Assembly (NCBI GenBank): GCA_013360685.1
Contig: JABWBD010000047.1
Location: 1-32,394 of the forward strand
Reading direction: 5' to 3'
DNA length: 32,394 nucleotides
Source: Pirellulales bacterium
Lineage (GTDB): Bacteria > Planctomycetota > Planctomycetia > Pirellulales > Thermoguttaceae
In this document: in pieces, positions 20,836 through 29,422 of the stretch
How the letters are laid out: the number at the start of each line of letters is the position of its first letter
Numbering within the stretch: position 1 is the first letter of the stretch
The notes under the pieces: generated by a model
What the model was told of the DNA's origin: nothing
Seen by the model: the letters and a program-made list of their open reading frames with translations, nothing else
The model's database searches: none
Position numbers and translations under genes: made by a program

Positions 20836-23067
20836 TTGGCGGGACGACCCGTGCGGGATTCGGCACGCGCTGCCGGACAACCACGAAGACCCGAAGCATG
20901 CCTCCAAAAGAAAGGCTCGACGTTGGCCTCGCCGCTGCCGCATCGTGACAGGAACGTGCAAGCACCGGGACCATCCGGGGTGTGGAACCCGTCCGGCCCA
21001 GCTCCGCGTTGCTGGGTCGAGGGTTCGTCGGCGCTGAAAGTCGGGGCGTGGCCCCAGCGTGTGCCGGGCACCGTCCCGCCGGTCACGCGTTTTCCCGAAA
21101 GACTTGCGAGGCCCGAGCTGTACGCCGCGGCCTATCCCTGGATGGCCGTCTCGCGGCGTCTGGAAGAGCAACTGATCGAGCTATTTCAGAAGGGTCTTGC
21201 GAGGGGCACGGTAACGCTCAGTATCGGGAACGAGGCCACCACCGTGGGGATGGCGCTGCCGCTGCGTCCAAAACGCGACGTTGTCTCTCTGCTCCACCGC
21301 GATTTCGGCGCCCATCTCGTCCTGGGCACGTCGCCGTACGCAATGGTATGCCAGTACCTGGCGAACGCCGACAGCCCGACGCACGGACGCGAAGGCAATG
21401 TCCACCACGGCGACGCGAACAGCCGCCGTTTCCCGATGATGAGCCATCTGGGGAAGATGCTCAGTCTTGTGGTGGGCGGCACCTGGGCGGCCCGACGGCA
21501 TGGTGAGGAGGTCTTCGGACTGGCAGTGATTGGCGACGGAGGCAGCAGTACGGGTGAATTCCATGAAGCTTTGAACCTGGCCGCGGTCCAGCGCGTGCCC
21601 GTGCTCTTCCTCGTCGAGAACAACCACTATTCTTTTTCGACTCCCACGCACGCGCAGTACCGCTGCCGGCGGCTCTCGGACCGGTCGAAAGGCTACGGGA
21701 TTCCAGGCCGGACCATCGACGGCACGGACCCGTGGAAGGTCTATTCCGCGGTATGGGATTCGCTGGCCGCCATGGCCGAGTCGCCGGGGCCCGTTCTGTT
21801 GGAGTGCATGAGCATCCGGCTCCGCGGCCATGCGGCCTACGACAAGGCCGAGTACGTCAGCGGCCAGGAATTGGAGAAATGGCTGCGGCGGGATCCCTTG
21901 CCGTCCACACGGCGGCAGCTTCTGGAAATATCGGGCTTTTCGGAGGCCCGCGTCGCGGAGATCGAGGCAGACGTGGAGGAGCAGGTCCGTGCGGCCGTGG
22001 CCGACGCTTTGAGGGCGCCGCGGTGCCAGGCGACGTCGCAGGAGTGGCGGGTGTTTGCCGAGTCGTCGCCGGCGCCGGTCAAACCATTCCGGATGGCGAA
22101 GGCGAAGAACGGCGAAGCGGTGCAGCGGGCCCTGGCGTATCTCCTGGAGAACAGCCCCCGGGCACTGCTGGCCGGTCTGGACGTGGGCCGGTACGGTTCG
22201 GCGTTCAAGACCTGCAAGGGGCTGTTCGACCGTTTCGGCGCGGACCGAGTGATCGACATGCCGCTCTGCGAATCGGCGATCATGGGCTTCGCCCTGGGGG
22301 CATCCCAGGTGGGGGCCGAGCCGATCATTGAGTTTCAGTTTGCCGACTTTTCTACCGAGACCGTCTCGCAACTTGGCCTGAACGCCGGGACCTGGTACTT
22401 CCGCACGGGCCAGCCGGCGCCGATCCTGGTGCGGCTGCCTTGCGGCGGCGGGCTGACGATGGGGGCCTTCCACTCCGGTGAATACGAGGGGCTCTGGTCG
22501 CAGTTTCCCGGGCTGAAACTTCTTTATCCGGCCACGCCCCAGGAGACGTTCGAGGCCTTGGTCGCCGGGTTCTACGACCGCAATCCTTGCCTCGTCTTCG
22601 AGCACAAATTGCTCTATTGGAGCACCAGCGGGCCGATCGATTTCGACGGCGATCTGACCGCAGTCTGGCGTCCGCGGCGGTACGCCGAAGGTTCGGAGCT
22701 GACCCTGGTGGCGTTCGGGGCGATGGTGCCTTATGCTTTGACGGCCGCCGAGGGATGCGGGCGATCGGTGGAAGTGTGGAACCCCTTCGTCCTGGAGCCG
22801 ATGGACCTGGGACCGATCTGCGAGTCGGTCGAGAAGACGGGCCGGTTGCTGGTCGTGCAGGAATGCGGACCGGGGCAGGGGTTGGGCAACCGCGTGATTG
22901 CCGAGATCAGCCGCTCGTGCGCGAAGCGACTTCGGGCGGCCCCCCGGCTGATCGCGGGAAAAGACATGCCCGTCCCTTTTGCGACGGAACTGGAGAGTTA
23001 TTTCCGCCCCAATGCGGAACGGATTGCGGCAGGCATCGCCGAGTTGACTGCAGAGGACCGCACGTGA
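20836..23067 (+). CDS. 2-oxoacid dehydrogenase E1, alpha and beta subunits fused
   Basis: A thiamine-diphosphate enzyme that decarboxylates a 2-oxoacid and reductively acylates a lipoyl arm. The alpha-type half includes RGTVTLSIGNEA, DVVSLLHRDFGAH and the thiamine-diphosphate motif GDGGSSTGEFHEALNL closing at ENNHY (about 21530-21630). The beta-type half begins near 22110 and includes LCESAIMGFALGAS, the GGGLTMGAFHSGEYEGLW segment with the conserved His, and PATPQETFEAL. It is closest in character to branched-chain (2-oxoisovalerate) E1, but a pyruvate-type substrate cannot be excluded. The start is uncertain: TTG 20836, GTG 20980 and GTG 21061 are in frame, none with a clear ribosome site, and family similarity begins near 21095. 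The stop overlaps the next GTG by 4 bp. No E2 or E3 gene is adjacent. Confidence 0.9.
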   Translation: MAGRPVRDSARAAGQPRRPEACLQKKGSTLASPLPHRDRNVQAPGPSGVWNPSGPAPRCWVEGSSALKVGAWPQRVPGTVPPVTRFPERLARPELYAAAYPWMAVSRRLEEQLIELFQKGLARGTVTLSIGNEATTVGMALPLRPKRDVVSLLHRDFGAHLVLGTSPYAMVCQYLANADSPTHGREGNVHHGDANSRRFPMMSHLGKMLSLVVGGTWAARRHGEEVFGLAVIGDGGSSTGEFHEALNLAAVQRVPVLFLVENNHYSFSTPTHAQYRCRRLSDRSKGYGIPGRTIDGTDPWKVYSAVWDSLAAMAESPGPVLLECMSIRLRGHAAYDKAEYVSGQELEKWLRRDPLPSTRRQLLEISGFSEARVAEIEADVEEQVRAAVADALRAPRCQATSQEWRVFAESSPAPVKPFRMAKAKNGEAVQRALAYLLENSPRALLAGLDVGRYGSAFKTCKGLFDRFGADRVIDMPLCESAIMGFALGASQVGAEPIIEFQFADFSTETVSQLGLNAGTWYFRTGQPAPILVRLPCGGGLTMGAFHSGEYEGLWSQFPGLKLLYPATPQETFEALVAGFYDRNPCLVFEHKLLYWSTSGPIDFDGDLTAVWRPRRYAEGSELTLVAFGAMVPYALTAAEGCGRSVEVWNPFVLEPMDLGPICESVEKTGRLLVVQECGPGQGLGNRVIAEISRSCAKRLRAAPRLIAGKDMPVPFATELESYFRPNAERIAAGIAELTAEDRT

Positions 23068-24386
23068 ACCAAGAGACATTCCAACTTCTCCTTTGCCTTC
23101 CGGCGCAAGCCGCCTCGGAGACAGAAGCGACGATCATCCAGTGGCACGTTTCCGCGGGGGACCGTTTTGAGAAAGGGCAGCTCCTCGCGCAGGCCGAGAG
23201 CGCCAAGTCGGTCTTTGATTTCCAGGCCCCCTGTGCCGGCAAGGTTGTTCGGTTCCGTCACTTGGAAGGCGAGACCATCCCGCTGGACGAACCGGTGCTG
23301 TTGGTCGAGACCGCCGACCCGGCCATGAAGGACTGGCTCCCCACCTCGCCTGCCGCTACGGAACCGGCCGGGCAGTCCCTGCCGGCAGCGGCGAGGACCT
23401 TCGGCGGAGAGGAAGAATCCGGGGCCGTGGTGATCCGGGGCATCGGCGCCTACCTGCCCTCGCGCGTCGTCACCAACGCGGAGTTGGTGCGAGGCTTTCC
23501 GGAGATCACCGAGGACTACGTCCACCAGGTGACCGGGATTCGCGAGCGGCGCTGGGCGTTGGAGAGCGAAAAGCCGTCGAGCATGGCTCTGGCCGCTTCG
23601 CAGGAGGCGATCCGCAAGTCGGGCATTGCCGTCACGGAGATCGACGCGATCATCGTGGCGACGACGACGCCCGACATGGCGATGCCTTCGACCGCGTGCA
23701 TCCTCCAGGACCGGCTCAATCTGACCGCGGCGGTCGCGTTCGACGTGAACGCGGCGTGCTCGGGCTGGCTGTACGCGGTGGCATTGGCCCGTTCGATGGT
23801 GCTGGCAGGGATGGCCCGCAATGTGCTCACCGTCGGCGTGGAGTTGCAGTCGCGGCTGTTGAACCAGTCGGACCGCAACGCTTACTTCCTCTTCGGCGAC
23901 GGGGCGGGGGCGGCCGTGATCGCTGCGGGCAGCTCGGGACACCGCATCTGCCGTGCAGTCCTCAGCGCCGACCCTCGTGGGCTGCAGATGGCCCGGCGCG
24001 AGACGCCGGGATACCTCGTCGCCGGCAACGGCGAGAAGACCGACCCGTGGATTCGCTTGGAGGGGCACGCCCTGTTCCGCCTGGCCACGGAGAGCCTCAG
24101 CGACGTGATCTTCCGGGCAATTGCCGAAAGCGGATGGAATCCCCAGGACGCGCGCTGGATCATTCCTCACCAGGCCAACGGCCGGATCCTCAAAGCCGTT
24201 GCCAAGCGGAGCGGCCTGCCGTTTGAGCGTTTCTTTCTCAACGTTCAGCGCGTGGGGAACACGTCGAGCGCCAGCATTCCGTTGGCGCTCACCGAAGCCG
24301 AGGCCGGGTTCAGCATCGGCGACAAGTTGATCCTCTGCTCGGTGGGCGCGGGAATGACGACCGCAGCGGTATCGTTGGAGTGGTAA
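23064..24386 (+). CDS. Lipoyl-type domain fused to ketoacyl-ACP synthase III
   Basis: A 440-residue fusion. Residues 1-83 form a biotinyl/lipoyl-attachment domain: LPAQAASETEATIIQWHVSA, GDRFEKGQLLAQ, then AESAKS with Lys48 where E2 proteins have ETDKA, and APCAGKVV on the return strand. The context lacks biotin's AMKM. After a Pro/Ala linker (84-118), residues 119-440 are a full FabH-type condensing enzyme of normal size. Its triad is intact: Cys232 (NAACSGWLYA), His369 (PHQANGR), Asn399 (VGNTSSASIP); FGDGAGAAV is also seen. The GTG start overlaps the E1 stop (GTGA) and has AGAGGA upstream. The pairing suggests the lipoyl arm is acylated by the E1 fusion and offered to the ketosynthase on the same chain. 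Family assignments are firm; substrate channelling is inferred. Confidence 0.92.
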   Translation: MNQETFQLLLCLPAQAASETEATIIQWHVSAGDRFEKGQLLAQAESAKSVFDFQAPCAGKVVRFRHLEGETIPLDEPVLLVETADPAMKDWLPTSPAATEPAGQSLPAAARTFGGEEESGAVVIRGIGAYLPSRVVTNAELVRGFPEITEDYVHQVTGIRERRWALESEKPSSMALAASQEAIRKSGIAVTEIDAIIVATTTPDMAMPSTACILQDRLNLTAAVAFDVNAACSGWLYAVALARSMVLAGMARNVLTVGVELQSRLLNQSDRNAYFLFGDGAGAAVIAAGSSGHRICRAVLSADPRGLQMARRETPGYLVAGNGEKTDPWIRLEGHALFRLATESLSDVIFRAIAESGWNPQDARWIIPHQANGRILKAVAKRSGLPFERFFLNVQRVGNTSSASIPLALTEAEAGFSIGDKLILCSVGAGMTTAAVSLEW

Positions 24387-24486
24387 CGGGGAAGGTCGAG
24401 GGTCGAAGTTGCCTTCGAGGCCCTTGGCGGCGTTGGCCTGGCTGCGCATAGCAGCCGTCGACCCCGTCTGCCGGCGGTCTGCCCCG

Positions 24487-25149
24487 TCAAGCTTTCGCCA
24501 CCGTCTCGGCGATCTGCTCGGTCCGCTCCAGCGCTTCCTTGTACCGATCGGCGACGGCCGACCAGTTGAAGACGTTAAAGATTGCCTCGATGTAGTCGGC
24601 CCGGCGGTTCTGGTACTTCAGATAATAGGCGTGTTCCCAGATGTCGATACCGAGCACCGGAATGTTGCCGTGCATCAAGGGGCTGTTCTGGTTCGGCGTG
24701 TCCTCAACGACCAGTCGCTTCGACGAATCGACGCTCAGCCATGCCCAACCGCTGCCGAACCGCCCCAGCGCCGCCTTCGTGATCTGCTCCCGGAAACGGT
24801 CGAAACCGCCCAGTTCCTTGTCGATCGCTTTGGCCAGGTCGCCCTTGGGCTGCCCGCCCGCCTTCGGGCCGAGAATCGTCCAGAAAAGCGAGTGGTTCGC
24901 GTGGCCGCCTCCGTGGTTGCAGACCGCCGTGCGGATCTCCTCCGGCAGCGTATGGATCGCCGCGACCAGCTCCTCAACGCCCGGGCTTCCCAGGTCGCGC
25001 CCCTCAACAGCCTTGTTCAAGCTGGTGACGTACGTGTTGTGGTGTTTGCTGTGATGGATCTCCATCGTTCGCGCATCGATGTGCGGCTCCAGTGCGTCGT
25101 AGGCGTAGGGCAAGTTCGGAAGTGTGTAAGCCCTTTCAGTCCTCCTCAT
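24487..25149 (-). CDS. sodA: Superoxide dismutase (Mn/Fe type)
   Basis: A 220-residue enzyme converting superoxide to peroxide and oxygen. The metal ligands of the family are visible: [21 protein letters not shown] and [15 protein letters not shown] is also typical. No signal peptide, so cytosolic. Choice between Mn and Fe is not certain from sequence. Homologues begin M-A-Y-T-L-P; here the matching codon is AGG ([10 protein letters not shown]), six nt after a perfect AGGAGG. The nearest in-frame ATG (25149) lies before that site, adding MRRTE and having no ribosome site of its own. The frame is open 68 codons further up but does not look coding. The gene faces the ketosynthase gene, 100 bp apart. 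Confidence 0.93.
   Translation of the reverse strand: MRRTERAYTLPNLPYAYDALEPHIDARTMEIHHSKHHNTYVTSLNKAVEGRDLGSPGVEELVAAIHTLPEEIRTAVCNHGGGHANHSLFWTILGPKAGGQPKGDLAKAIDKELGGFDRFREQITKAALGRFGSGWAWLSVDSSKRLVVEDTPNQNSPLMHGNIPVLGIDIWEHAYYLKYQNRRADYIEAIFNVFNWSAVADRYKEALERTEQIAETVAKA
25132..25146 (-). promoter_or_regulatory. sodA ribosome site followed by AGG in place of the usual ATG
   Basis: On the minus strand AGGAGG (25141-25146), spacer ACTGAA, then AGG (25132-25134) directly before GCT TAC ACA, the codons for the family's A-Y-T. Spacing is ideal for an ATG at 25134, so a T-to-G change or a base-call error is suspected. Confidence 0.7.
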
Positions 25150-25448
25150 GCAAGACGATTCTGCTGCCAAGGCACGGTATCCAGCACCCTGAGCGGTCCC
25201 AGGCAACCCGCTCAGAACCAGGCGCTGCAGATTTTTGACAGCAACAATTGTCAAAATAATAGCGCCGCCCCGCCGCCAGGCAAGGCCGTATGGACAACTG
25301 TCCACAGAAGAGGGGGCAATCAGCGTCCCGCGCCGCTGGACCGTTGGTTGCACGGCGACTGGGCAGCCCGGACGGCCCAGACCACCCCACCGCCGACGGC
25401 CGATTCATCCGCGTCGGCGCCGGTTGCCAGGCCGCCCCGGTCCCCCGG
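25150..25448. other. Gene-free region upstream of sodA with two palindromes
   Basis: About 300 bp without a convincing gene. It holds the palindrome at 25233-25256 and a second, TGGACA-AC-TGTCCA, at 25291-25304. Downstream of the latter the sequence is GC-rich, featureless, and leads to the stop of the GGDEF gene. Confidence 0.5.
25233..25256 (-). promoter_or_regulatory. Operator-like palindrome over a -35 box, probably controlling sodA
   Basis: TTTTGACA and TGTCAAAA form an 8-bp perfect inverted repeat with an 8-nt centre, about 85 nt before the sodA start. On the sodA strand one arm contains TTGACA, a consensus -35, but the matching -10 is poor. The AT-rich palindrome stands out in GC-rich surroundings and looks like a dimeric repressor site. 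The regulator is unknown. Confidence 0.45.
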
Positions 25449-27722
25449 TCACTCCGGCTTTTTCGGCAGCCAGGGAGTGAGCGCCCGTCCGAAACGCCGC
25501 AGGACTCCGTCTTCCCCAGCCGCCTCGTCCTGGGTGGCCATGAGGTAAGAACGGAAGCTGGTCAAGACCTCCCGCGCTCGCTCGTCGACATCGCCGCGCC
25601 GGCGGTCCCGGTTTTTCTTGGGCGTGATCGTCACCTGGATCCTGGTCCGCGACACGCTGCCCCCGGCGCCGCCCTGGCGCGCCGCCTGCTCCATCTGCTC
25701 TTCCTGCAACCGGACGTCCATGCTGAAGGCGACGGGCCGGTCCGATCGACGTCGGAAGCGCCCCGGTTGCTCGTCGCTCAATTCCAGTTGGATCCGCCCG
25801 CCGTCGATCTTGAGAATTCTCGCTTCGTGATCTGCGACGAACCCTCGCAGCTTCTCCACGGCCACTTTCAAGGGCACCGGCGTGTGCAAATCCTGCTTGA
25901 CCACCACGGGCGTCATCGCCGGTTTTCGCGACCAGAAACCGGTCCATCCGCTCTCTTGCGACTCCTCACCGGAGCCTGTTCCCAATTGCACTACGCAGTT
26001 CCGCCCGCGCTGCTTCGCCGTCAACAGGCCGCGGTCGGCCCGCCGGAGCATGGTCTCCGGCGTGTCGCCCGGCTGGATTTCGGTAACTCCGAAACTGGCG
26101 GTGACCGGCCGGCCTTCGAGTTTCGGCTGCGGCAGTTGCGACAAGGCCGCGCGGATCTGTTCGGCGCGTCGTGCGGCGGTGGCGTTGTCGCAATCGGCAA
26201 AGAGCATGACAAACTCCTCGCCCCCGTACCGCGCCACCAGGTCGCCGGGCCGGCACGCGCTCTTCAAGAGCGACGCGAGGCTCTTGATCACCTCGTCGCC
26301 GGCCTGGTGTCCGTAGGTGTCGTTCACCTTCTTGAAGTGGTCCAGATCGCAGATCATCAGCGAGCAAGGAACGCGTTGCTGCTTGTTCGCGTTGGCAAAC
26401 ATCTCGTGGACGCGGTCGAACTCCGCCCGGTTGGCAACCTGGGTGAGAGGATCCTTGGTGGCCTTTTCGTGCAGGTTCTGGCAACGCTCCTCTAGCGACG
26501 TCTCCGAGGAAGCGTCGTGCAAGAGCAGGACCGCGCCGAGCGTGAGTCCGCTTTTGTTGACGACGGGGATCGCGTGGCTATCCACAAAGACCGGTTCGCC
26601 GGCCCGCCCGGCGATCGAGAGCCGGCGCAGCGATTGCACGCCGGAACGGATCGTGCACGCGACCGGGCAATCGTCGTCCGTGAGCACATCTCCCTTTTCG
26701 TTCCGCATCTTGAGCAGCCCCGGCAGCCAGGGGTGCCCCTGGATGCTCGATGCGGCGATGCCGGTGAGCCGCTCGGCGCCGTGGTTCCATTGGGAGATTT
26801 GAAGATTGGTGTCGACGAAAACCACCGCGTCGTGCATGTTGTCCAGCAGTCGCGCCTGGAAGAGACTTTCGTCGGCGAGGGCCGAGGATTCGCGTGTCGG
26901 CGGGGCCAGTTTCCAATACGCGTTGGACCTCTCAGGATCGAGCATCCGGAGCCATCGCGAAACCGCCTGTGCGCGGATCTCCGCCGCGTCGCTTGCCCCG
27001 AATTCGCCGAATTGATGGACGAGGTACGGGTCGAACTGAGAGCCGGCGTACTCGAACAACTCGTGCATCGCCCGCTCTTGCGGCATCGCGCGCCGGAAGA
27101 CGTGGTCGCTGGTCATCGCGTCGAACGCCTCGACGATGGCGATCATCCTGGCGCCCAACGGGATCTGCTCGCCGCTGTGCCGGTATCCGGGTTTGGAACC
27201 GTCGTACCAGGCGGGCACGTTCTCCACGATCGCCAGCATGCTCGGATCGGCGCAGGCGTGCCGCAGGATCTCCAGTGCCAACTTCCGCGACACCTCCATG
27301 ATGGAAAACTCCTCGCAGTCCAGGGACGCCGGCTTGAGCAACACCTGGTCGGGCACGCCGATGATGCCGATGTCGTGCAGCAACGCCGCAATTTCGATCA
27401 CGTCCCGATCATGGTCGTTCAAACCCATGTGGAACGCCCACGCCGAGCTCTTCAGCGCCACGCGCAGACCGTGTTTGGCCGTCGGAGCGTGCTTGCACCG
27501 CAGGGCCGTGAAGAGACTGCTGGCGATGCCCAACCGGACTTGGACCAGCCGGTTGTCCACGAGCGGACCCGCGTCCGGACACTCCCGTGCCGACTCGGTC
27601 GCTTCGTCCAGTTCGGAGAGCAACACACCCAGTTCCGAGACCAGGCCCGTCGCCGAGAGCGCAAGATCGTCCGCTCCCAGCGGTGTCGCGGTTAGGTTAT
27701 CTCGAGTTGGACTGTCCGTCAT
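25449..27722 (-). CDS. Diguanylate cyclase with degenerate HD-GYP and PAS domains
   Basis: A 757-residue cytosolic signalling protein with no membrane segment. Residues about 65-240 form an HD-type domain with LLHDIG (H116, D117). The HHE...GYP signature of active c-di-GMP phosphodiesterases is degenerate (ENVPAWYDGSKPGYR, no HHE, Pro lost), so hydrolysis is doubtful. A PAS domain follows (about 285-405: LLDNMHDAVVFVDTN). The GGDEF domain (about 415-580) has an intact GGEEF site (500-504) and the product-inhibition RxxD motif RPGD (491-494), so it should make c-di-GMP. About 150 C-terminal residues include a basic strand region (GRFRRRSDRPVAFS), possibly PilZ-like, not assigned. The start at 27722 is preferred to an upstream TTG. 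It lies 258 bp downstream of the phosphodiesterase-fold gene and has its own candidate promoter. Confidence 0.9.
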   Translation of the reverse strand: MTDSPTRDNLTATPLGADDLALSATGLVSELGVLLSELDEATESARECPDAGPLVDNRLVQVRLGIASSLFTALRCKHAPTAKHGLRVALKSSAWAFHMGLNDHDRDVIEIAALLHDIGIIGVPDQVLLKPASLDCEEFSIMEVSRKLALEILRHACADPSMLAIVENVPAWYDGSKPGYRHSGEQIPLGARMIAIVEAFDAMTSDHVFRRAMPQERAMHELFEYAGSQFDPYLVHQFGEFGASDAAEIRAQAVSRWLRMLDPERSNAYWKLAPPTRESSALADESLFQARLLDNMHDAVVFVDTNLQISQWNHGAERLTGIAASSIQGHPWLPGLLKMRNEKGDVLTDDDCPVACTIRSGVQSLRRLSIAGRAGEPVFVDSHAIPVVNKSGLTLGAVLLLHDASSETSLEERCQNLHEKATKDPLTQVANRAEFDRVHEMFANANKQQRVPCSLMICDLDHFKKVNDTYGHQAGDEVIKSLASLLKSACRPGDLVARYGGEEFVMLFADCDNATAARRAEQIRAALSQLPQPKLEGRPVTASFGVTEIQPGDTPETMLRRADRGLLTAKQRGRNCVVQLGTGSGEESQESGWTGFWSRKPAMTPVVVKQDLHTPVPLKVAVEKLRGFVADHEARILKIDGGRIQLELSDEQPGRFRRRSDRPVAFSMDVRLQEEQMEQAARQGGAGGSVSRTRIQVTITPKKNRDRRRGDVDERAREVLTSFRSYLMATQDEAAGEDGVLRRFGRALTPWLPKKPE

Positions 27723-27829
27723 GAATGCTGCCTGCGCGTGGTGCCACTCGAGCCCTCCGATGCGCGCGCTCCGATGCGCGCGGTCCAATTGTCTTCCCAG
27801 AGTCGGTGTCGCATCGGCCTCGATACTGA

Positions 27830-27858
27830 AGGCTAGGTCACACCGGCACTTCGGTCAA
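27830..27858 (-). promoter_or_regulatory. Candidate promoter for the GGDEF gene
   Basis: On the minus strand TTGACC (27853-27858), a 17-nt spacer and TAGCCT (27830-27835), about 108 nt before the ATG at 27722. The rest of the 27723-27980 gap has only a short direct repeat (GCGCATCGGA type, 27758-27782). Confidence 0.35.
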
Positions 27859-27980
27859 ATCGGCGCGACTGGTCGCCTCGCTGCACCGCGCGGGAATTCC
27901 GGCAACGGAACGATGCGTTTGGGCAACATTCGTCCGCCCGCGTTCCATGCGAACTCCGGCGTTTTGCTGGCACCGGACCG

Positions 27981-29396
27981 TCAGCCGAGCAGCGCAGAGG
28001 AGTGGGCCGGTTTTCGCATTCGCTGAATCGCCGGGACAGCCGACTCGCCGACAAGAAGCTCCGTCAACAGCGGTGCGACGTCGGTCAATCCGGCGGTTGG
28101 CTTCTCCCCCGGCTCGATTCCGGCCCCGTGCACCAGTAAAAGACCGTCGCCGCCTTGCGTGGCCGCCAGCGATGAGTCGAGCCGCAAGACATGGCGCTTG
28201 TGGTCCGGCCGGTGCCGGGTCTGAAAACCAGGCGCCGGCAGACCAATCACGTCCGGCCAGGCCCGTTCGAGAGGATCGCAGCCGTACCTGACGGTTGTGC
28301 TGAACACATCGACAAGAAGCGGTTCTCCGCTGACCGGGTGGCGCGCTTCCCGCAGCGCCGCCAGGACATCCTCCAGGGCCTGTTCGCGCGCCCGCTCCGT
28401 CGCAAGGACCCGGCTTCCGAAACGGTCCGGTGTGTTGAGATAGATCAAGGCTGCGTGGTCGCCGTGCAATGCCACCGCGCGGCTCCGCCGCCAGTCGACC
28501 GGCAGCAACGCCCGGACCGGATAGTAGATGCCCGGTGTCGTCCGTCGGCCGTCTCTCGCGATCCATGGGCGCACGGACCTCCAGATCGACCGCCGCGCGC
28601 GGTGTCCCATCCGCGCGAGTCCCGTGGCGACCTCGAACAGCTCACGCCGCCGCAGAAGTTCTGCCAGGGTGATCTTTTCACGCGACCGCACGAAACCGTA
28701 CGGGCTGGTCAGCGCGAATGCCGCGCCCTGGCGGTCCGCGATCTCCGCCAGTTCGCCGAGCATGCGGTCCAGATCGCGGAACGCTTGTTGCGCGGTCGGC
28801 GTCCACGGGGAGGTTCCGCCGATCTCCGGATCGGCGCCGACGAGGTGCCAGATTCGGTGCTGAAGGGCCGCCGCCGTGCACATCCGTATCTCCAGCAGCC
28901 GCCAGGAAGAAGCCGCCGCCCGACGCACCTGTTCTACCATCCGGTCGAGGATTTCCCTGCTTTGTCGGATCCGATCGGCCAACTCCTCTTGGCTTGCCGG
29001 TTTTCGCGACCAGACGCGTGTGCCCGCGGCTCCATCGCTGAGCAGGACGCAGTGCGCCTCCGTGTCCTGTGCCAGAAGTAGTTCGGGAAGGAAAGGGCAT
29101 GGGGCTGCCGCAGGGTCGACAGGGCGGACCCATCCCCGGCGATGGTCGAGATAGGAGTTGTCCCAAATGCCGTGGCACTCCGCGCCGCGGCCGGAGCGGA
29201 GCGTTGCCCACGCCGATGCCGGACTTCCCAGGCCAGTCCACCGCAATCTCATGCGGGCCGAACTTCGCAATAGCGCGTCCAGATTGGGCATCACGCCGCC
29301 GTCTGCCAACATGCTCAACGCTTCCAGCGTCGCCCCATCCCACTCCAGAAGCATCAGTTGCCGCGGCGCTGTCGTTCGCGGAAGAATAGCGGTCAT
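27981..29396 (-). CDS. Alkaline-phosphatase-superfamily phosphodiesterase fold, probably inactive
   Basis: A 471-residue protein like type I phosphodiesterases/nucleotide pyrophosphatases: LLEWDGATLEALSMLADGG at the start (D20 kept) and SAWATLRSGRGAECHGI, the segment that normally carries the Thr nucleophile. Several metal ligands are missing. The family's SDHGF is SPYGF (231-235), and the Asp of the T-D-x-x-Q-H segment is Ala (CTAAALQHRIWH). A catalytic role is therefore doubtful; it may bind a partner or a phospho-sugar. There is no signal peptide. The ATG at 29396 is chosen because AAAGGGGA lies 6 nt upstream; the ATG at 29414 has its ribosome site too close. Third gene of a minus-strand group with a glycosyltransferase and a methyltransferase. 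Confidence 0.75.
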   Translation of the reverse strand: MTAILPRTTAPRQLMLLEWDGATLEALSMLADGGVMPNLDALLRSSARMRLRWTGLGSPASAWATLRSGRGAECHGIWDNSYLDHRRGWVRPVDPAAAPCPFLPELLLAQDTEAHCVLLSDGAAGTRVWSRKPASQEELADRIRQSREILDRMVEQVRRAAASSWRLLEIRMCTAAALQHRIWHLVGADPEIGGTSPWTPTAQQAFRDLDRMLGELAEIADRQGAAFALTSPYGFVRSREKITLAELLRRRELFEVATGLARMGHRARRSIWRSVRPWIARDGRRTTPGIYYPVRALLPVDWRRSRAVALHGDHAALIYLNTPDRFGSRVLATERAREQALEDVLAALREARHPVSGEPLLVDVFSTTVRYGCDPLERAWPDVIGLPAPGFQTRHRPDHKRHVLRLDSSLAATQGGDGLLLVHGAGIEPGEKPTAGLTDVAPLLTELLVGESAVPAIQRMRKPAHSSALLG

Positions 29397-29422
29397 CAGC
29401 GTCCCCTTTCTCATGCCTCCTC

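Noticed and set aside
20644-21171. 175-codon minus-strand frame ending in AAQKKK, between the divergent operons
   Set aside because: No ribosome site or domain; it overlaps both the candidate promoter and the start of the E1 gene.
21181-23079. 632-codon minus-strand frame opposite the E1 fusion
   Set aside because: Arg/Pro/His-rich shadow of a gene with clear family motifs on the plus strand.
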